From positions 682,001-746,000 of the forward strand of contig JAZDXN010000026.1 in assembly GCA_037013495.1 (NCBI GenBank): 64,000 bases of DNA, given 5' to 3'. Under the pieces are notes generated by a model. The model ran no database searches, was not told the origin of the DNA, and saw nothing but the letters and a program-made list of their open reading frames with translations. The position numbers and the translations under genes were made by a program. Of the stretch, positions 28,201-43,500 are shown in pieces. The stretch is from Hippophae tibetana (Eukaryota; Streptophyta; Magnoliopsida; Rosales; Elaeagnaceae). Position 1 is the first letter of the stretch; the number at the start of each line of letters is the position of its first letter.

Positions 28201-28640
28201 AGAGAAAAAGAAAGAGGATATCGTTCATATTTTCAAAAACAAAAAAGCATTTGGTAAATATGAGTTACAACTTTCAACGGAGATAACTTTTGACTCTGGT
28301 ATCGAAACAACTATTATAATATATCAAATGAAAGCTCATATCAAATTACACAATATCTTTTGGTACTGCCAAGGAAAATAGTTTTTGTACCCAAATTACA
28401 TCGTTTATATCACTTACCGAGTATTTAAAGTTTTTGACGCACCATTTTCAATTTACTTACTTCTACTTTAATTCAATAGAGCTATACAGGAGATATTGGT
28501 GCCAACCTAGGTTTGATTATTTATATTTTCAATCAATCTGTATTCTTCAAAAAAAATAAGAGAAGAGAAAAAGAAAGAGGATATCGTTCATATTTTCAAA
28601 AACAAAAAAGCATTTGGTAAATATGAGTTACAACTTTCAA
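25229..28640 (+). repeat. ~9-monomer block duplicated at 31.8 kb, copy 1
   Basis: It matches 31,776-35,190 at an offset of 6,546-6,550 bp (18 monomers). Shared markers in order are a long-A C-type monomer (25,594 and 32,141), a CCATTACCGAG monomer, the ACAATAAAC monomer (about 26,421 and 32,970), the TATATATATTTTC monomer (26,687 and 33,236), and CTTTATTTTAATAG replacing CTTTAATTTAATAG (about 27,735 and 34,285). The last change removes a TAA and lets a 181-codon open frame run to 27,781; it starts with TTG and is not credible as a gene. Confidence 0.8.
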
Positions 28641-30688
28641 TGGAGATAAATTTTGACTCGGGTATCAAAACCACTATTATAATATATAAAATTGAAGCAC
28701 GTATAAAATTCCACAATATGTTTTGGTATTGCCAAGGAAAATCGTTTTTGTACCAAAATTATATCGTTTATATCCGTTACCGAGTATTTAATATTTTTGA
28801 CGCACCATTTTCAATTTACTTACTTCTGGTTTAATTCAATAGAGCTATACAGGAGATATTGGTGCCAACCTAGGGTTGATTATTTATATTTTCAATCAAT
28901 CCCTATTTTAAAAAAAAAATAAGAGAAGAGAAAAAGAAAGAGGATGTCGTTCATATTTTCAAAAACAAAAAAACATTTGAAAAATATGAGTTACAACTTT
29001 CAACGGAGATAACTTTTGACTCGGGTATCGAAACAACTATTATAATATATCAAATTGAAGCACGTATAAAATTACACAATATGTTTTGCTATTTCAAAGG
29101 AAAATCGTTTTTGTACCAAAATTATATCGTTTATATCCGTTACCGAGTATTTAATGTTTTTGACGCACCATTTTCAATTTACTTACTTCTGCTTTAATTC
29201 AATAGAGCTATACAGGAGATATTGGTGCCAACCTTGGTTTGATTATTTATATTTTCAATCAATCCCTATTTTAAAAAAAAAATAAGAGAAGAGAAAAAGA
29301 AAGAGGATATCGTTCATATTTTCAAAAACAAAAAAACATTTGGAAAATATGAGTTACAACTTTCAACGGAGATAACTTTTGACTCGGGTATCGAAACAAC
29401 TATTATAATATATCAAATTGAAGCACGTATAAAATTACACAATATGTTTTTCTATTTCCAAGGAAAATCGTTTTTGTACCCAAATTACATCGTTTATATC
29501 ATTTACCGAGTGTTTAAAGTTTTTGACGTACCATTTTCAATTTACTTACTTCTGCTTTAATTTAATAGAGCTATACAGGAGATATTGGTGCCAACCTAGG
29601 TTTGATTATTTATATTTTCAATCAATCTGTATTCTTCAAAAAAAATAAGAGAAGAGAAAAAGAAAGAGGATATCGTTCATATTTTCAAAAACAAAAAAGC
29701 ATTTTATAAATATGAGTTACAACTTTCAATGGAGATAACTTTTGACTCGGGTATCGAAACCACTATTATAATATATCAAATTGAAGAACGTATAAAATTA
29801 CACAATATGTTTTGGAATTTCCAAGGAAAATCGTTTTTGTACCAAAATTATATCGTTTATATCCGTTACCGAGTATTTAATGTTTTTGACGCACCATTTT
29901 CAATTTACTTACTTCTGGTCTAATTCAATAGGGCTATACAGGAGATATTGGTGCCAACCTAGGTTTGATTATTTATATTTTCAATCAATCCCTATTTTTC
30001 AAAAAAAAAAAAATAAGAGAAGAGAAAAAGAAAGAGGATGTCGTTCATATTTTGAAAAACAAAAAAACATTTGGTAAATATGAGTTACAACTTTCAACGG
30101 AGATAACTTTTGACTCGCGTATCGAAACAACTATTATAATATATCAAATCAAAGCTCGTATCAAACTACAAAATATCTTTTGGTATTGCCAAGGAAAATC
30201 GTTTTTGTACCCAAATTACATCGTTTATATCACTTACCGAGTGTTTAAAGTTTTTGACGCACCATTTTCAATTTACTTACTTCTGCTTTAATTCAATAGA
30301 GCTATACAGGAGATATTGGTGCCAACCTAGGTTTGATTATTTATATTTTCAATCAATCTGTATTCTTCAAAAAAAATAAGAGAAGAGAAAAAGAAAGAGG
30401 ATATCGTTCATATTTTCAAAAACAAAAAAGCATTTTATAAATATGAGTTACAACTTTCAATGGAGATAACTTTTGACTCGGGTATCGAAACCACTATTAT
30501 AATATATCAAATTGAAGAACGTATAAAATTACACAATATGATTTGGTATTTCCAAGGAAAATCGTTTTTGTACCAAAATTATATCGTTTATATCCATTAC
30601 CGAGTATTTAATGTTTTTGACGCACCATTTTCAATTTACTTACTTCTGGTTTAATTCAATAGAGCTATACAGGAGATATTGGTGCCCA
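28506..30688 (+). repeat. 6-monomer block duplicated from 23 kb, copy 2
   Basis: This is the counterpart of 23,046-25,228 with the same ordered private mutations. It differs at a few bases, for example TATTTCAAAGGAAAA near 29,091 and a TTTTGAAAAAC change near 30,051. Confidence 0.86.
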
Positions 30689-31775
30689 CCTAGGTTTGAT
30701 TATTTATATTTTCAATCAATCCCTATTTTTCAAAAAAAATAAGAGAAGAGAAAAAGAAAGAGGATGTCGTTCATATTTTCAAAAACAATAAACATTTGGT
30801 AAATATGAGTTACAACTTTCAACGGAGATAACTTTTGACTCGTGTATCGAAACAACTATTATAATATATCAAATCAAAGCTCGTATCAAATTACACAATA
30901 TATTTTGGTAATGCCAACGAAAATAGTTTTTGTACCCAAATTATATCGTTTATATCACTTACCGAGTATTTAAAGTTTTTGACGCACCATTTTCAATTTA
31001 CTTACTTATACTTTAATTCAATAGAGCTATACAGGAGATATTTGTGCCAACCTAGGTTTGATTATATATATTTTCAATCAATCTGTATTCTTCAAAAAAA
31101 ATAAGAGAAGAGAAAAAGAAAGAGGATATCGTTCATATTTTCAAAAACAAAAAAGCATTTGGTAAATATGAGTTACAACTTTCAACGGAGATAACTTTTG
31201 ACTCTGGTATCGAAACAACTATTATAATATATCAAATGAAAGCTCGTATCAAATTACACAATATCTTTTGGTACTGCCAAGGAAAATAGTTTTTGTACCC
31301 AAATTACATCGTTTATATCACTTACCGAGTATTTAAAGTTTTTGACGCACCATTTTCAATTTACTTACTTCTACTTTAATTCAATAGAGCTATACAGGAG
31401 ATATTGGTGCCAACCTAGGTTTGATTATTTATATTTTCAATCAATCTGTATTCTTCAAAAAAAATAAGAGAAGAGAAAAAGAAAGAGGATATCGTTCATA
31501 TTATCAAAAACAAAAAAGCATTTGGTAAATATGAGTTACAACTTTCAATGGAGATAAATTTTGACTCGGGTATCAAAACCACTATTATAATATATAAACT
31601 GAAGCACGTATAAAATTCCAAAATATGTTTTGGTATTGCCAAGGAAAATCGTTTTTGTACCAAAATTATATCGTTTATATCCGTTACCGAGTAATTAATA
31701 TTTTTGACGCACCATTTTAAATTTACTTACTTCTGGTTTAATTCAATAGAGCTATACAGGAGATATTGGTGCCAA

Positions 31776-34700
31776 CCTAGGTTTGATTATTTATATTTTC
31801 AATCAATCCCTATTTTAAAAAAAAAAAATAAGAGAAGAGAAAAAGAAAGAGGATGTCGTTCATATTTTCAAAAACAAAAAAACATTTGGAAAATATGAGT
31901 TACAACTTTCAACGGAGATAACTTTTGACTCGGGTATCGAAACAACTATTATAATATATCAAATTGAAGAACGTATAAAATTACACAATATGTTTTGCTA
32001 TTTCCAAGGAAAATCGTTTTTGTACCAAAATTATATCGTTTATATCCGTTACCGAGTATTTAATGTTTTTGACGCACCATTTTCAATTTACTTACTTCTG
32101 CTTTAATTTAATAGAGCTATACAGGAGATATTGGTGCCAACCTAGGTTTGATTATTTATATTTTCAATCAATCCCTATTTTTCAAAAAAAAAAAATAAGA
32201 GAAGAGAAAAAGAAAGAGGATGTCGTTCATATTTTCAAAAACAAAAAAACATTTGGTAAATATGAGTTACAACTTTCAACGGAGATAACTTTTGACTCGG
32301 GTATCGAAACAACTATTATAATATATCAAATCAAAGCTCGTATCAAACTACAAAATATCTTTTGGTATTGCCAAGGAAAATCGTTTTTGTACCCAAATTA
32401 CATCGTTTATATCACTTACCGAGTGTTTAAAGTTTTTGACGCACCATTTTCAATTTACTTACTTCTGCTTTAATTCAATAGAGCTATACAGGAGATATTG
32501 GTGCCAACCTAGGTTTGATTATTTATATTTTCAATCAATCTGTATTCTTCAAAAAAAATAAGAGAAGAGAAAAAGAAAGAGGATATCGTTCATATTTTCA
32601 AAAACAAAAAAGCATTTTATAAATATGAGTTACAACTTTCAATGGAGATAACTTTTGACTCGGGTATCGAAACCACTATTATAATATATCAAATTGAAGA
32701 ACGTATAAAATTACACAATATGTTTTGGTATTTCCAAGGAAAATCGTTTTTGTACCAAAATTATATCGTTTATATCCATTACCGAGTATTTAATGTTTTT
32801 GACGCACCATTTTCAATTTACTTACTTCTGGTTTAATTCAATAGAGCTATACAGGAGATATTGGTGCCAACCTAGGTTTGATTATTTATATTTTCAATCA
32901 ATCCCTATTTTTCAAAAAAAAAAATAAGAGAAGAGAAAAAGAAAGAGGATGTCGTTCATATTTTCAAAAACAATAAACATTTGGTAAATATGAGTTACAA
33001 CTTTCAACGGAGATAACTTTTGACTCGTGTATCGAAACAACTATTATAATATATCAAATCAAAGCTCGTATCAAATTACACAATATATTTTGGTACTGCC
33101 AACGAAAATAGTTTTTCTACCCAAATTATATCGTTTATATCACTTACCGAGTATTTAAAGTTTTTGACGCACCATTTTCAATTTACTTACTTATACTTTA
33201 ATTCAATAGAGCTATACAGGAGATATTTGTGCCAACCTAGGTTTGATTATATATATTTTCAATCAATCTGTATTCTTCAAAAAAAATAAGAGAAGAGAAA
33301 AAGAAAGAGGATATCGTTCATATTTTCAAAAACAAAAAAGCATTTGGTAAATATGAGTTACAACTTTCAACGGAGATAACTTTTGACTCTGGTATCGAAA
33401 CAACTATTATAATATATCAAATGAAAGCTCGTATCAAATTACACAATATCTTTTGGTACTGCCAAGGAAAATAGTTTTTGTACCCAAATTACATCGTTTA
33501 TATCACTTACCGAGTATTTAAAGTTTTTGACGCACCATTTTCAATTTACTTACTTCTACTTTAATTCAATAGAGCTATACAGGAGATATGGGTGCCAACC
33601 TAGGTTTGATTATTTATATTTTCAATCAATCTGTATTCTTCAAAAAAAAATAAGAGAAGAGAAAAAGAAAGAGGATATCGTTCATATTTTCAAAAACAAA
33701 AAAGCATTTGGTAAATATGAGTTACAACTTTCAATGGAGATAAATTTTGACTCGGGTATCAAAACCACTATTATAATATATAAAATTGAAGCACGTATCA
33801 AATTCCACAATATGTTTTGGTATTGCCAAGGAAAATCGTTTTTGTACCAAAATTATATCGTTTATATCCGTTACCGAGTATTTAATATTTTTGACGCACC
33901 ATTTTCAATTTACTTACTTCTGGTTTAATTCAATAGAGCTATACAGGAGATATTGGTAACAACCTAGGTTTGATTATTTATATTTTCAATCAATCCCTAT
34001 TTTAAAAAAAAAAATAAGAGAAGAGAAAAAGAAAGAGGATGTCGTTCATATTTTCAAAAACAAAAAAACATTTGGAAAATATGAGTTACAACTTTCAACG
34101 GAGATAACTTTTGACTCGGGTATCGAAACAACTATTATAATATATCAAATTGAAGCACGTATAAAATTACACAATATGTTTTGCTATTTCCAAGGAAAAT
34201 CGTTTTTGTACCAAAATTATATCGTTTATATCCGTTACCGAGTATTTAATGTTTTTGACGCACCATTTTCAATTTACTTACTTCTGCTTTATTTTAATAG
34301 AGCTATACAGGAGATATTGGTGCCAACCTAGGTTTGATTATTTATATTTTCAATCAATCCCTATTTTTCAAAAAAAAAAATAAGAGAAGAGAAAAAGAAA
34401 GAGGATGTCGTTCATATTTTCAAAAACAAAAAAACATTTGGTAAATATGAGTTACAACTTTCAACGGAGATAACTTTTGACTCGTGTATCGAAACAACTA
34501 TTATAATATATCAAATCAAAGCTCGTATCAAATTACACAATATATTTTGGTACTGCCAACGAAAATAGTTTTTCTACCCAAATTATATCGTTTATATCAC
34601 TTACCGAGTATTTAAAGTTTTTGACGCACCATTTTCAATTTACTTACTTATACTTTAATTCAATAGAGCTATACAGGAGATATTTGTGCCAACCTAGGTT

Positions 34701-35190
34701 TGATTATATATATTTTCAATCAATCTGTATTCTTCAAAAAAAATAAGAGAAGAGAAAAAGAAAGAGGATATCGTTCATATTTTCAAAAACAAAAAAGCAT
34801 TTGGTAAATATGAGTTACAACTTTCAACGGAGATAACTTTTGACTCTGGTATCGAAACAACTATTATAATATATCAAATGAAAGCTCATATCAAATTACA
34901 CAATATCTTTTGGTACTGCCAAGGAAAATAGTTTTTGTACCCAAATTACATCGTTTATATCACTTACCGAGTATTTAAAGTTTTTGACGCACCATTTTCA
35001 ATTTACTTACTTCTACTTTAATTCAATAGAGCTATACAGGAGATATTGGTGCCAACCTAGGTTTGATTATTTATATTTTCAATCAATCTGTATTCTTCAA
35101 AAAAAATAAGAGAAGAGAAAAGGAAAGAGGATATCGTTCATATTTTCAAAAACAAAAAAGCATTTGGTCAATATGAGTTACAACTTTCAA
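31776..35190 (+). repeat. ~9-monomer block duplicated from 25 kb, copy 2
   Basis: This is the counterpart of 25,229-28,640. A few private changes are seen, such as ATGGGTGCC near 33,588 and TATTGGTAACAACC near 33,951. Its right part overlaps the start of the 9-mer tandem unit at 33,963. Confidence 0.8.
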
Positions 35191-37233
35191 TGGAGATAAA
35201 TTTTGACTCGGGTATCGAAACAACTATTATAATATATCAAATTGAAGCACGTATAAAATTACACAATATGTTTTGCTATTTCCAAGGAAAATCGTTTTTG
35301 TACCAAAATTATATCGTTTATATCCGTTACCGAGTATTTAATGTTTTTGACGCACCATTTTCAATTTACTTACTTCTGCTTTAATTCAATAGAGCTATAG
35401 AGGAGATATTGGTGCCAACCTAGGTTTGATTATTTATATTTTCAATCAATCCCTATTTTAAAAAAAAAATAAGAGAAGAGAAAAAGAAAGAGGATGTCGT
35501 TCATATTTTCAAAAACAAAAAAACATTTGGAAAATATGAGTTACAACTTTCAACGGAGATAACGTTTGACTCGGGTATCGAAACAACTATTATAATATAT
35601 CAAATTGAAGCACGTATAAAATTACACAATATGTTTTTCTATTTCCAAGGAAAATCGTTTTTGTACCCAAATTACATAGTTTATATCATTTACCGAGTGT
35701 TTAAAGTTTTTGACGCACCATTTTCAATTTACTTACTTCTGCTTTAATTTAATAGAGCTATACAGGAGATATTGGTGCCAACCTAGGGGTGATTATTTAT
35801 ATTTGCAATCAATCTGTATTCTTCAAAAAAAATAAGAGAAGAGAAAAAGAAAGAGGATATCGTTCATATTTTCAAAAACAAAAAAGCATTTTATAAATAT
35901 GAGTTACAACTTTCAATGGAGATAACTTTTGACTCGGGTATCGAAACCACTATTATAATATATCAAATTGAAGAACGTATAAAATTACACAATATGATTT
36001 GGTATTTCCAAGGAAAATCGTTTTTGTACCAAAATTATATCGTTTATATCCATTACCGAGTATTTAATGTTTTTGACGCACCATTTTCAATTTACTTACT
36101 TCTGGTTTAATTCAATAGAGCTATACAGGAGATATTGGTGCCAACCTAGGTTTGATTATTTATATTTTCAATCAATCCCTATTTTTCAAAAAAAATAAGA
36201 GAAGAGAAAAAGAAAGAGGATGTCGTTCATATTTTCAAAAACAATAAACATTTGGTAAATATGAGTTACAACTTTCAACGGAGATAACTTTTGACTCGTG
36301 TATCGAAACAACTATTATAATATATCAAATCAAAGCTCGTATCAAATTACACAATATATTTTGGTACTGCCAACGAAAATAGTTTTTGTACCCAAATTAT
36401 ATCGTTTATATCACTTACCGAGTATTTAAAGTTTTTGACGCACCATTTTCAATTTACTTACTTATACTTTAATTCAATAGAGCTATACAGGAGATATTTG
36501 TGCCAACCTAGGTTTGATTATATATATTTTCAATCAATCTGTATTCTTCAAAAAAAAATAAGAGAAGAGAAAAAGAAAGAGGATATCGTTCATATTTTCA
36601 AAAACAAAAAAGCATTTGGTAAATATGAGTTACAACTTTCAACGGAGATAACTTTTGACTCTGGTATCGAAACAACTATTATAATATATCAAATGAAAGC
36701 TCGTATCAAATTACACAATATCTTTTGGTACTGCCAAGGAAAATATTTTTTGTACCCAAATTACATCGTTTATATCACTTACCGAGTATTTAAAGTTTTT
36801 GACGCACCATTTTCAATTTACTTACTTCTACTTTAATTCAATAGAGCTATACAGGAGATATTGGTGCCAACCTAGGTTTGATTATTTATATTTTCAATAA
36901 ATCTGTATTCTTCAAAAAAAATAAGAGAAGAGAAAAAGAAAGAGGATATCGTTCATATTTTCAAAAACAAAAAAGCATTTGGTAAATATGAGTTACAACT
37001 TTCAATGGAGATAAATTTTGACTCGGGTATCAAAACCACTATTATAATATATAAAATTGAAGCACGTATAAAATTCCACAATATGTTTTGGAATTGCCAA
37101 GGAAAATTGTTTTTGTACCAAAATTATATCGTTTATATCCGTTACCGAGTATTTAATATTTTTGACGCACAATTTTCAATTTGGTTACTTCTGGTTTAAT
37201 TCAATAGAGCTATACAGGAGATATTGGTGCCAA
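33963..37233 (+). repeat. 9-monomer higher-order unit, copy 1 (3,271 bp)
   Basis: Every anchor from 33,963 to 37,234 recurs 3,271 bp later. Shared private changes include CTTTATTTTAATAG (34,285 and 37,556), GGTCAATATGAG (about 35,166 and 38,437), GATAACGTTTGAC (about 35,561 and 38,832), ACATAGTTTATATC (about 35,674 and 38,945), CCTAGGGGTG with TATTTGCAATC (35,782 and 39,053), and GACGCACAATTTTC (about 37,164 and 40,435). The sequential run of rare shared changes shows one recent tandem duplication. Confidence 0.92.
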
Positions 37234-40200
37234 CCTAGGTTTGATTATTTATATTTTCAATCAATCCCTATTTTTAAAAAAAAAATAAGAGAAGAAAAAA
37301 AGAAAGAGGATGTCGTTCATATTTTCAAAAACAAAAAAACATTTGGAAAATATGAGTTACAACTTTCAACGGAGATAACTTTTGACTCGGGTATCGAAAC
37401 AACTATTATAATATATCAAATTGAAGCACGTATAAAATTACACAATATGTTTTGCTATTTCCAAGGAAAATCGTTTTTGTACCAAAATTATATCGTTTAT
37501 ATCCGTTACCGAGTATTTAATGTTTTTGACGCACCATTTTCAATTTACTTACTTCTGCTTTATTTTAATAGAGCTATACAGGAGATATTGGTGCCAACCT
37601 AGGTTTGATTATTTATATTTTCAATCAATCCCTATTTTTCAAAAAAAAAAATAAGAGAAGAGAAAAAGAAAGAGGATGTCGTTCATATTTTCAAAAACAA
37701 AAAAACATTTGGTAAATATGAGTTACAACTTTCAACGGAGATAACTTTTGACTCGTGTATCGAAACAACTATTATAATATATCAAATCAAAGCTCGTATC
37801 AAATTACACAATATATTTTGGTACTGCCAACGAAAATAGTTTTTCTACCCAAATTATATCGTTTATATCACTTACCGAGTATTTAAAGTTTTTGACGCAC
37901 CATTTTCAATTTACTTACTTATACTTTAATTCAATAGAGCTATACAGGAGATATTTGTGCCAACCTAGGTTTGATTATATATATTTTCAATCAATCTGTA
38001 TTCTTCAAAAAAAATAAGAGAAGAGAAAAAGAAAGAGGATATCGTTCATATTTTCAAAAACAAAAAAGCATTTGGTAAATATGAGTTACAACTTTCAACG
38101 GAGATAACTTTTGACTCTGGTATCGAAACAACTATTATAATATATCAAATGAAAGCTCGTATCAAATTACACAATATCTTTTGGTACTGCCAAGGAAAAT
38201 AGTTTTTGTACCCAAATTACATCGTTTATATCACTTACCGAGTATTTAAAGTTTTTGACGCACCATTTTCAATTTACTTACTTCTACTTTAATTCAATAG
38301 AGCTATACAGGAGATATTGGTGCCAACCTAGGTTTGATTATTTATATTTTCAATCAATCTGTATTCTTCAAAAAAAATAAGAGAAGAGAAAAGGAAAGAG
38401 GATATCGTTCATATTTTCAAAAACAAAAAAGCATTTGGTCAATATGAGTTACAACTTTCAATGGAGATAAATTTTGACTCGGGTATCGAAACAACTATTA
38501 TAATATATCAAATTGAAGCACGTATAAAATTACACAATATGTTTTGCTATTTCCAAGGAAAATCGTTTTTGTACCAAAATTATATCGTTTATATCCGTTA
38601 CCGAGTATTTAATGTTTTTGACGCACCATTTTCAATTTACTTACTTCTGCTTTAATTCAATAGAGCTATAGAGGAGATATTGGTGCCAACCTAGGTTTGA
38701 TTATTTATATTTTCAATCAATCCCTATTTTAAAAAAAAAATAAGAGAAGAGAAAAAGAAAGAGGATGTCGTTCATATTTTCAAAAACAAAAAAACATTTG
38801 GAAAATATGAGTTACAACTTTCAACGGAGATAACGTTTGACTCGGGTATCGAAACAACTATTATAATATATCAAATTGAAGCACGTATAAAATTACACAA
38901 TATGTTTTTCTATTTCCAAGGAAAATCGTTTTTGTACCCAAATTACATAGTTTATATCATTTACCGAGTGTTTAAAGTTTTTGACGCACCATTTTCAATT
39001 TACTTACTTCTGCTTTAATTTAATAGAGCTATACAGGAGATATTGGTGCCAACCTAGGGGTGATTATTTATATTTGCAATCAATCTGTATTCTTCAAAAA
39101 AAATAAGAGAAGAGAAAAAGAAAGAGGATATCGTTCATATTTTCAAAAACAAAAAAGCATTTTATAAATATGAGTTACAACTTTCAATGGAGATAACTTT
39201 TGACTCGGGTATCGAAACCACTATTATAATATATCAAATTGAAGAACGTATAAAATTACACAATATGATTTGGTATTTCCAAGGAAAATCGTTTTTGTAC
39301 CAAAATTATATCGTTTATATCCATTACCGAGTATTTAATGTTTTTGACGCACCATTTTCAATTTACTTACTTCTGGTTTAATTCAATAGAGCTATACAGG
39401 AGATATTGGTGCCAACCTAGGTTTGATTATTTATATTTTCAATCAATCCCTATTTTTCAAAAAAAATAAGAGAAGAGAAAAAGAAAGAGGATGTCGTTCA
39501 TATTTTCAAAAACAATAAACATTTGGTAAATATGAGTTACAACTTTCAACGGAGATAACTTTTGACTCGTGTATCGAAACAACTATTATAATATATCAAA
39601 TCAAAGCTCGTATCAAATTACACAATATATTTTGGTACTGCCAACGAAAATAGTTTTTGTACCCAAATTATATCGTTTATATCACTTACCGAGTATTTAA
39701 AGTTTTTGACGCACCATTTTCAATTTACTTACTTATACTTTAATTCAATAGAGCTATACAGGAGATATTTGTGCCAACCTAGGTTTGATTATATATATTT
39801 TCAATCAATCTGTATTCTTCAAAAAAAAATAAGAGAAGAGAAAAAGAAAGAGGATATCGTTCATATTTTCAAAAACAAAAAAGCATTTGGTAAATATGAG
39901 TTACAACTTTCAACGGAGATAACTTTTGACTCTGGTATCGAAACAACTATTATAATATATCAAATGAAAGCTCGTATCAAATTACACAATATCTTTTGGT
40001 ACTGCCAAGGAAAATATTTTTTGTACCCAAATTACATCGTTTATATCACTTACCGAGTATTTAAAGTTTTTGACGCACCATTTTCAATTTACTTACTTCT
40101 ACTTTAATTCAATAGAGCTATACAGGAGATATTGGTGCCAACCTAGGTTTGATTATTTATATTTTCAATAAATCTGTATTCTTCAAAAAAAATAAGAGAA

Positions 40201-40504
40201 GAGAAAAAGAAAGAGGATATCGTTCATATTTTCAAAAACAAAAAAGCATTTGGTAAATATGAGTTACAACTTTCAATGGAGATAAATTTTGACTCGGGTA
40301 TCAAAACCACTATTATAATATATAAAATTGAAGCACGTATAAAATTCCACAATATGTTTTGGAATTGCCAAGGAAAATCGTTTTTGTACCAAAATTATAT
40401 CGTTTATATCCGTTACCGAGTATTTAATATTTTTGACGCACAATTTTCAATTTACTTACTTCTGGTTTAATTCAATAGAGCTATACAGGAGATATTGGTG
40501 CCAA
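37234..40504 (+). repeat. 9-monomer higher-order unit, copy 2 (3,271 bp)
   Basis: This is the tandem copy of 33,963-37,233. A few differences mark divergence since duplication: copy 1 has TTTGGTTACTTC and AAATTGTTTTTG near its right end, where this copy has TTTACTTACTTC and AAATCGTTTTTG. Confidence 0.92.
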
Positions 40505-43500
40505 CCTAGGTTTGATTATTTATATTTTCAATCAATCCCTATTTTTAAAAAAAAATAAGAGAAGAGAAAAAGAAAGAGGATGTCGTTCATATTTTCAAAA
40601 ACAAAAAAACATTTGGAAAATATGAGTTACAACTTTCAACAGAGATAACTTTTGACTCGGGTATCGAAACAACTATTATAATATATCAAATTGAAGCACG
40701 TATAAAATTACACAATATGTTTTGCTATTTCCAAGGAAAATCGTTTTTGTACCAAAATTATATCGTTTATATCCGTTACCGAGTATTTAATGTTTTTGAC
40801 GCACCATTTTCAATTTACTTACTTCTGCTTTAATTTAATAGAGCTATACAGGAGATATTGGTGCCAACCTAGGTTTGATTATTTATGTTTTCAATCAATC
40901 CCTATTTTTCAAAAAAAAAAAATAAGAGAAGAGAAAAAGAAAGAGGATGTCGTTCATATTTTCAAAAACAAAAAAACATTTGGTAAATATGAGTTACAAC
41001 TTTCAACGGAGATAACTTTTGACTCGGGTATCGAAACAACTATTATAATATATCAAATCAAAGCTCGTATCAAACTACAAAATATCTTTTGGTATTGCCA
41101 AGGAAAATCGTTTTTGTACCCAAATTACATCGTTTATATCACTTACCGAGTGTTTAAAGTTTTTGACGCACCATTTTCAATTTACTTACTTCTGCTTTAA
41201 TTCAATAGAGCTATACAGGAGATATTGGTGCCAACCTAGGTTTGATTATTTATATTTTCAATCAATCTGTATTCTTCAAAAAAAATAAGAGAAGAGAAAA
41301 AGAAAGAGGATATCGTTCATATTTTCAAAAACAAAAAAGCATTTTATAAATATGAGTTACAACTTTCAATGGAGATAACTTTTGACTCGGGTATCGAAAC
41401 CACTATTATAATATATCAAATTGAAGAACGTATAAAATTACACAATATGATTTGGTATTTCCAAGGAAAATCGTTTTTGTACCAAAATTATATCGTTTAT
41501 ATCCATTACCGAGTATTTAATGTTTTTGACGCACCATTTTCAATTTACTTACATCTGGTTTAATTCAATAGAGCTATACAGGAGATATTGGTGCCAACCT
41601 AGGTTTGATTATTTATATTTTCAATCAATCCCTATTTTTCAAAAAAAATAAGAGAAGAGAAAAAGAAAGAGGATGTCGTTCATATTTTCAAAAACAATAA
41701 ACATTTGTTAAATATGAGTTACAACTTTCAACGGAGATAACTTTTGACTCGTGTATCGAAACAACTATTATAATATATCAAATCAAAGCTCGTATCAAAT
41801 TACACAATATATTTTGGTATCGCCAACGAAAATAGTTTTTGTACCCAAATTATATCGTTTATATCACTTACCGAGTATTTAAAGTTTTTGACGCACTATT
41901 TTCAATTTACTTACTTATACTTTAATTCAATAGAGCTATACAGGAGATATTTGTGCCAACCTAGGTTTGATTATATATATTTTCAATCAATCTGTATTCT
42001 TCAAAAAAAATAAGAGAAGAGAAAAAGAAAGAGGATATCGTTCATATTTTCAAAAACAAAAAAGCATTTGGTAAATATGAGTTACAACTTTCAACGGAGA
42101 TAACTTTTGACTCTGGTATCGAAACAACTATTATAATATATCAAATGAAAGCTCGTATCAAATTACACAATATCTTTTGGTACTGCCAAGGAAAATAGTT
42201 TTTGTACCCAAATTACATCGTTTATATCACTTACCGAGTATTTAAAGTTTTTGACGCACCATTTTCAATTTACTTACTTCTACTTTAATTCAATAGAGCT
42301 ATACAGGAGATATTGGTGCCAACCTAGGTTTGATTATTTATATTTTCAATCAATCTGTATTCTTCAAAAAAAATAAGAGAAGAGAAAAAGAAAGAGGATA
42401 TCGTTCATATTTTCAAAAACAAAAAAACATTTGGTAAATATGAGTTACAACTTTCAATGGAGATAAATTTTGACTCGGGTATCAAAACCACTATTATAAT
42501 ATATAAAATTGAAGCACGTATAAAATTCCACAATATGTTTTGGTATTGCCAAGGAAAATCGTTTTTGTACCAAAATTATATCGTTTATATCCGTTACCGA
42601 GTATTTAATATTTTTGACGCACCATTTTCAATTTACTTACTTCTTGTTTAATTCAATAGAGCTATACAGGAGATATTGGTGCCAACCTAGGTTTGATTAT
42701 TTATATTTTCAATCAATCCCTATTTTTTAAAAAAAATAAGAGAAGAGAAAAAGAAAGAGGATGTCGTTCATATTTTCAAAAACAAAAAAACATTTGGAAA
42801 ATATGAGTTACAACTTTCAACGGAGATAACTTTTGACTCGGGTATCGAAACAACTATTATAATATATCAAATTGAAGCACGTATAAAATTACACAATATG
42901 TTTTGCTATTTCCAAGGAAAATCGTTTTTGTACCAAAATTATATCGTTTATATCCGTTACCGAGTATTTAATGTTTTTGACGCACCATTTTCAATTTACT
43001 TACTTCTGCTTTAATTCAATAGAGCTATACAGGAGATATTGGTGCCAACCTAGGTTTGATTATTTATATTTTCAATCAATCCCTATTTTAAAAAAAAATA
43101 AGAGAAGAGAAAAAGAAAGAGGATGTCGTTCATATTTTCAAAAACAAAAAAACATTTGGAAAATATGAGTTACAACTTTCAACGGAGATAACGTTTGACT
43201 CGGGTATCGAAACAACTATTATAATATATCAAATTGAAGCACGTATAAAATTACACAATATGTTTTTCTATTTCCAAGGAAAATCGTTTTTGTACCCAAA
43301 TTACATAGTTTATATCATTTACCGAGTGTTTAAAGTTTTTGACGCACCATTTTCAATTTACTTACTTCTGCTTTAATTTAATAGAGCTATACCGGAGATA
43401 TTGGTGCCAACCTAGGTTTGATTATTTATATTTTCAATCAATCTGTATTCTTCAAAAAAAATAAGAGAAGAGAAAAAGAAAGAGGATATCGTTCATATTT

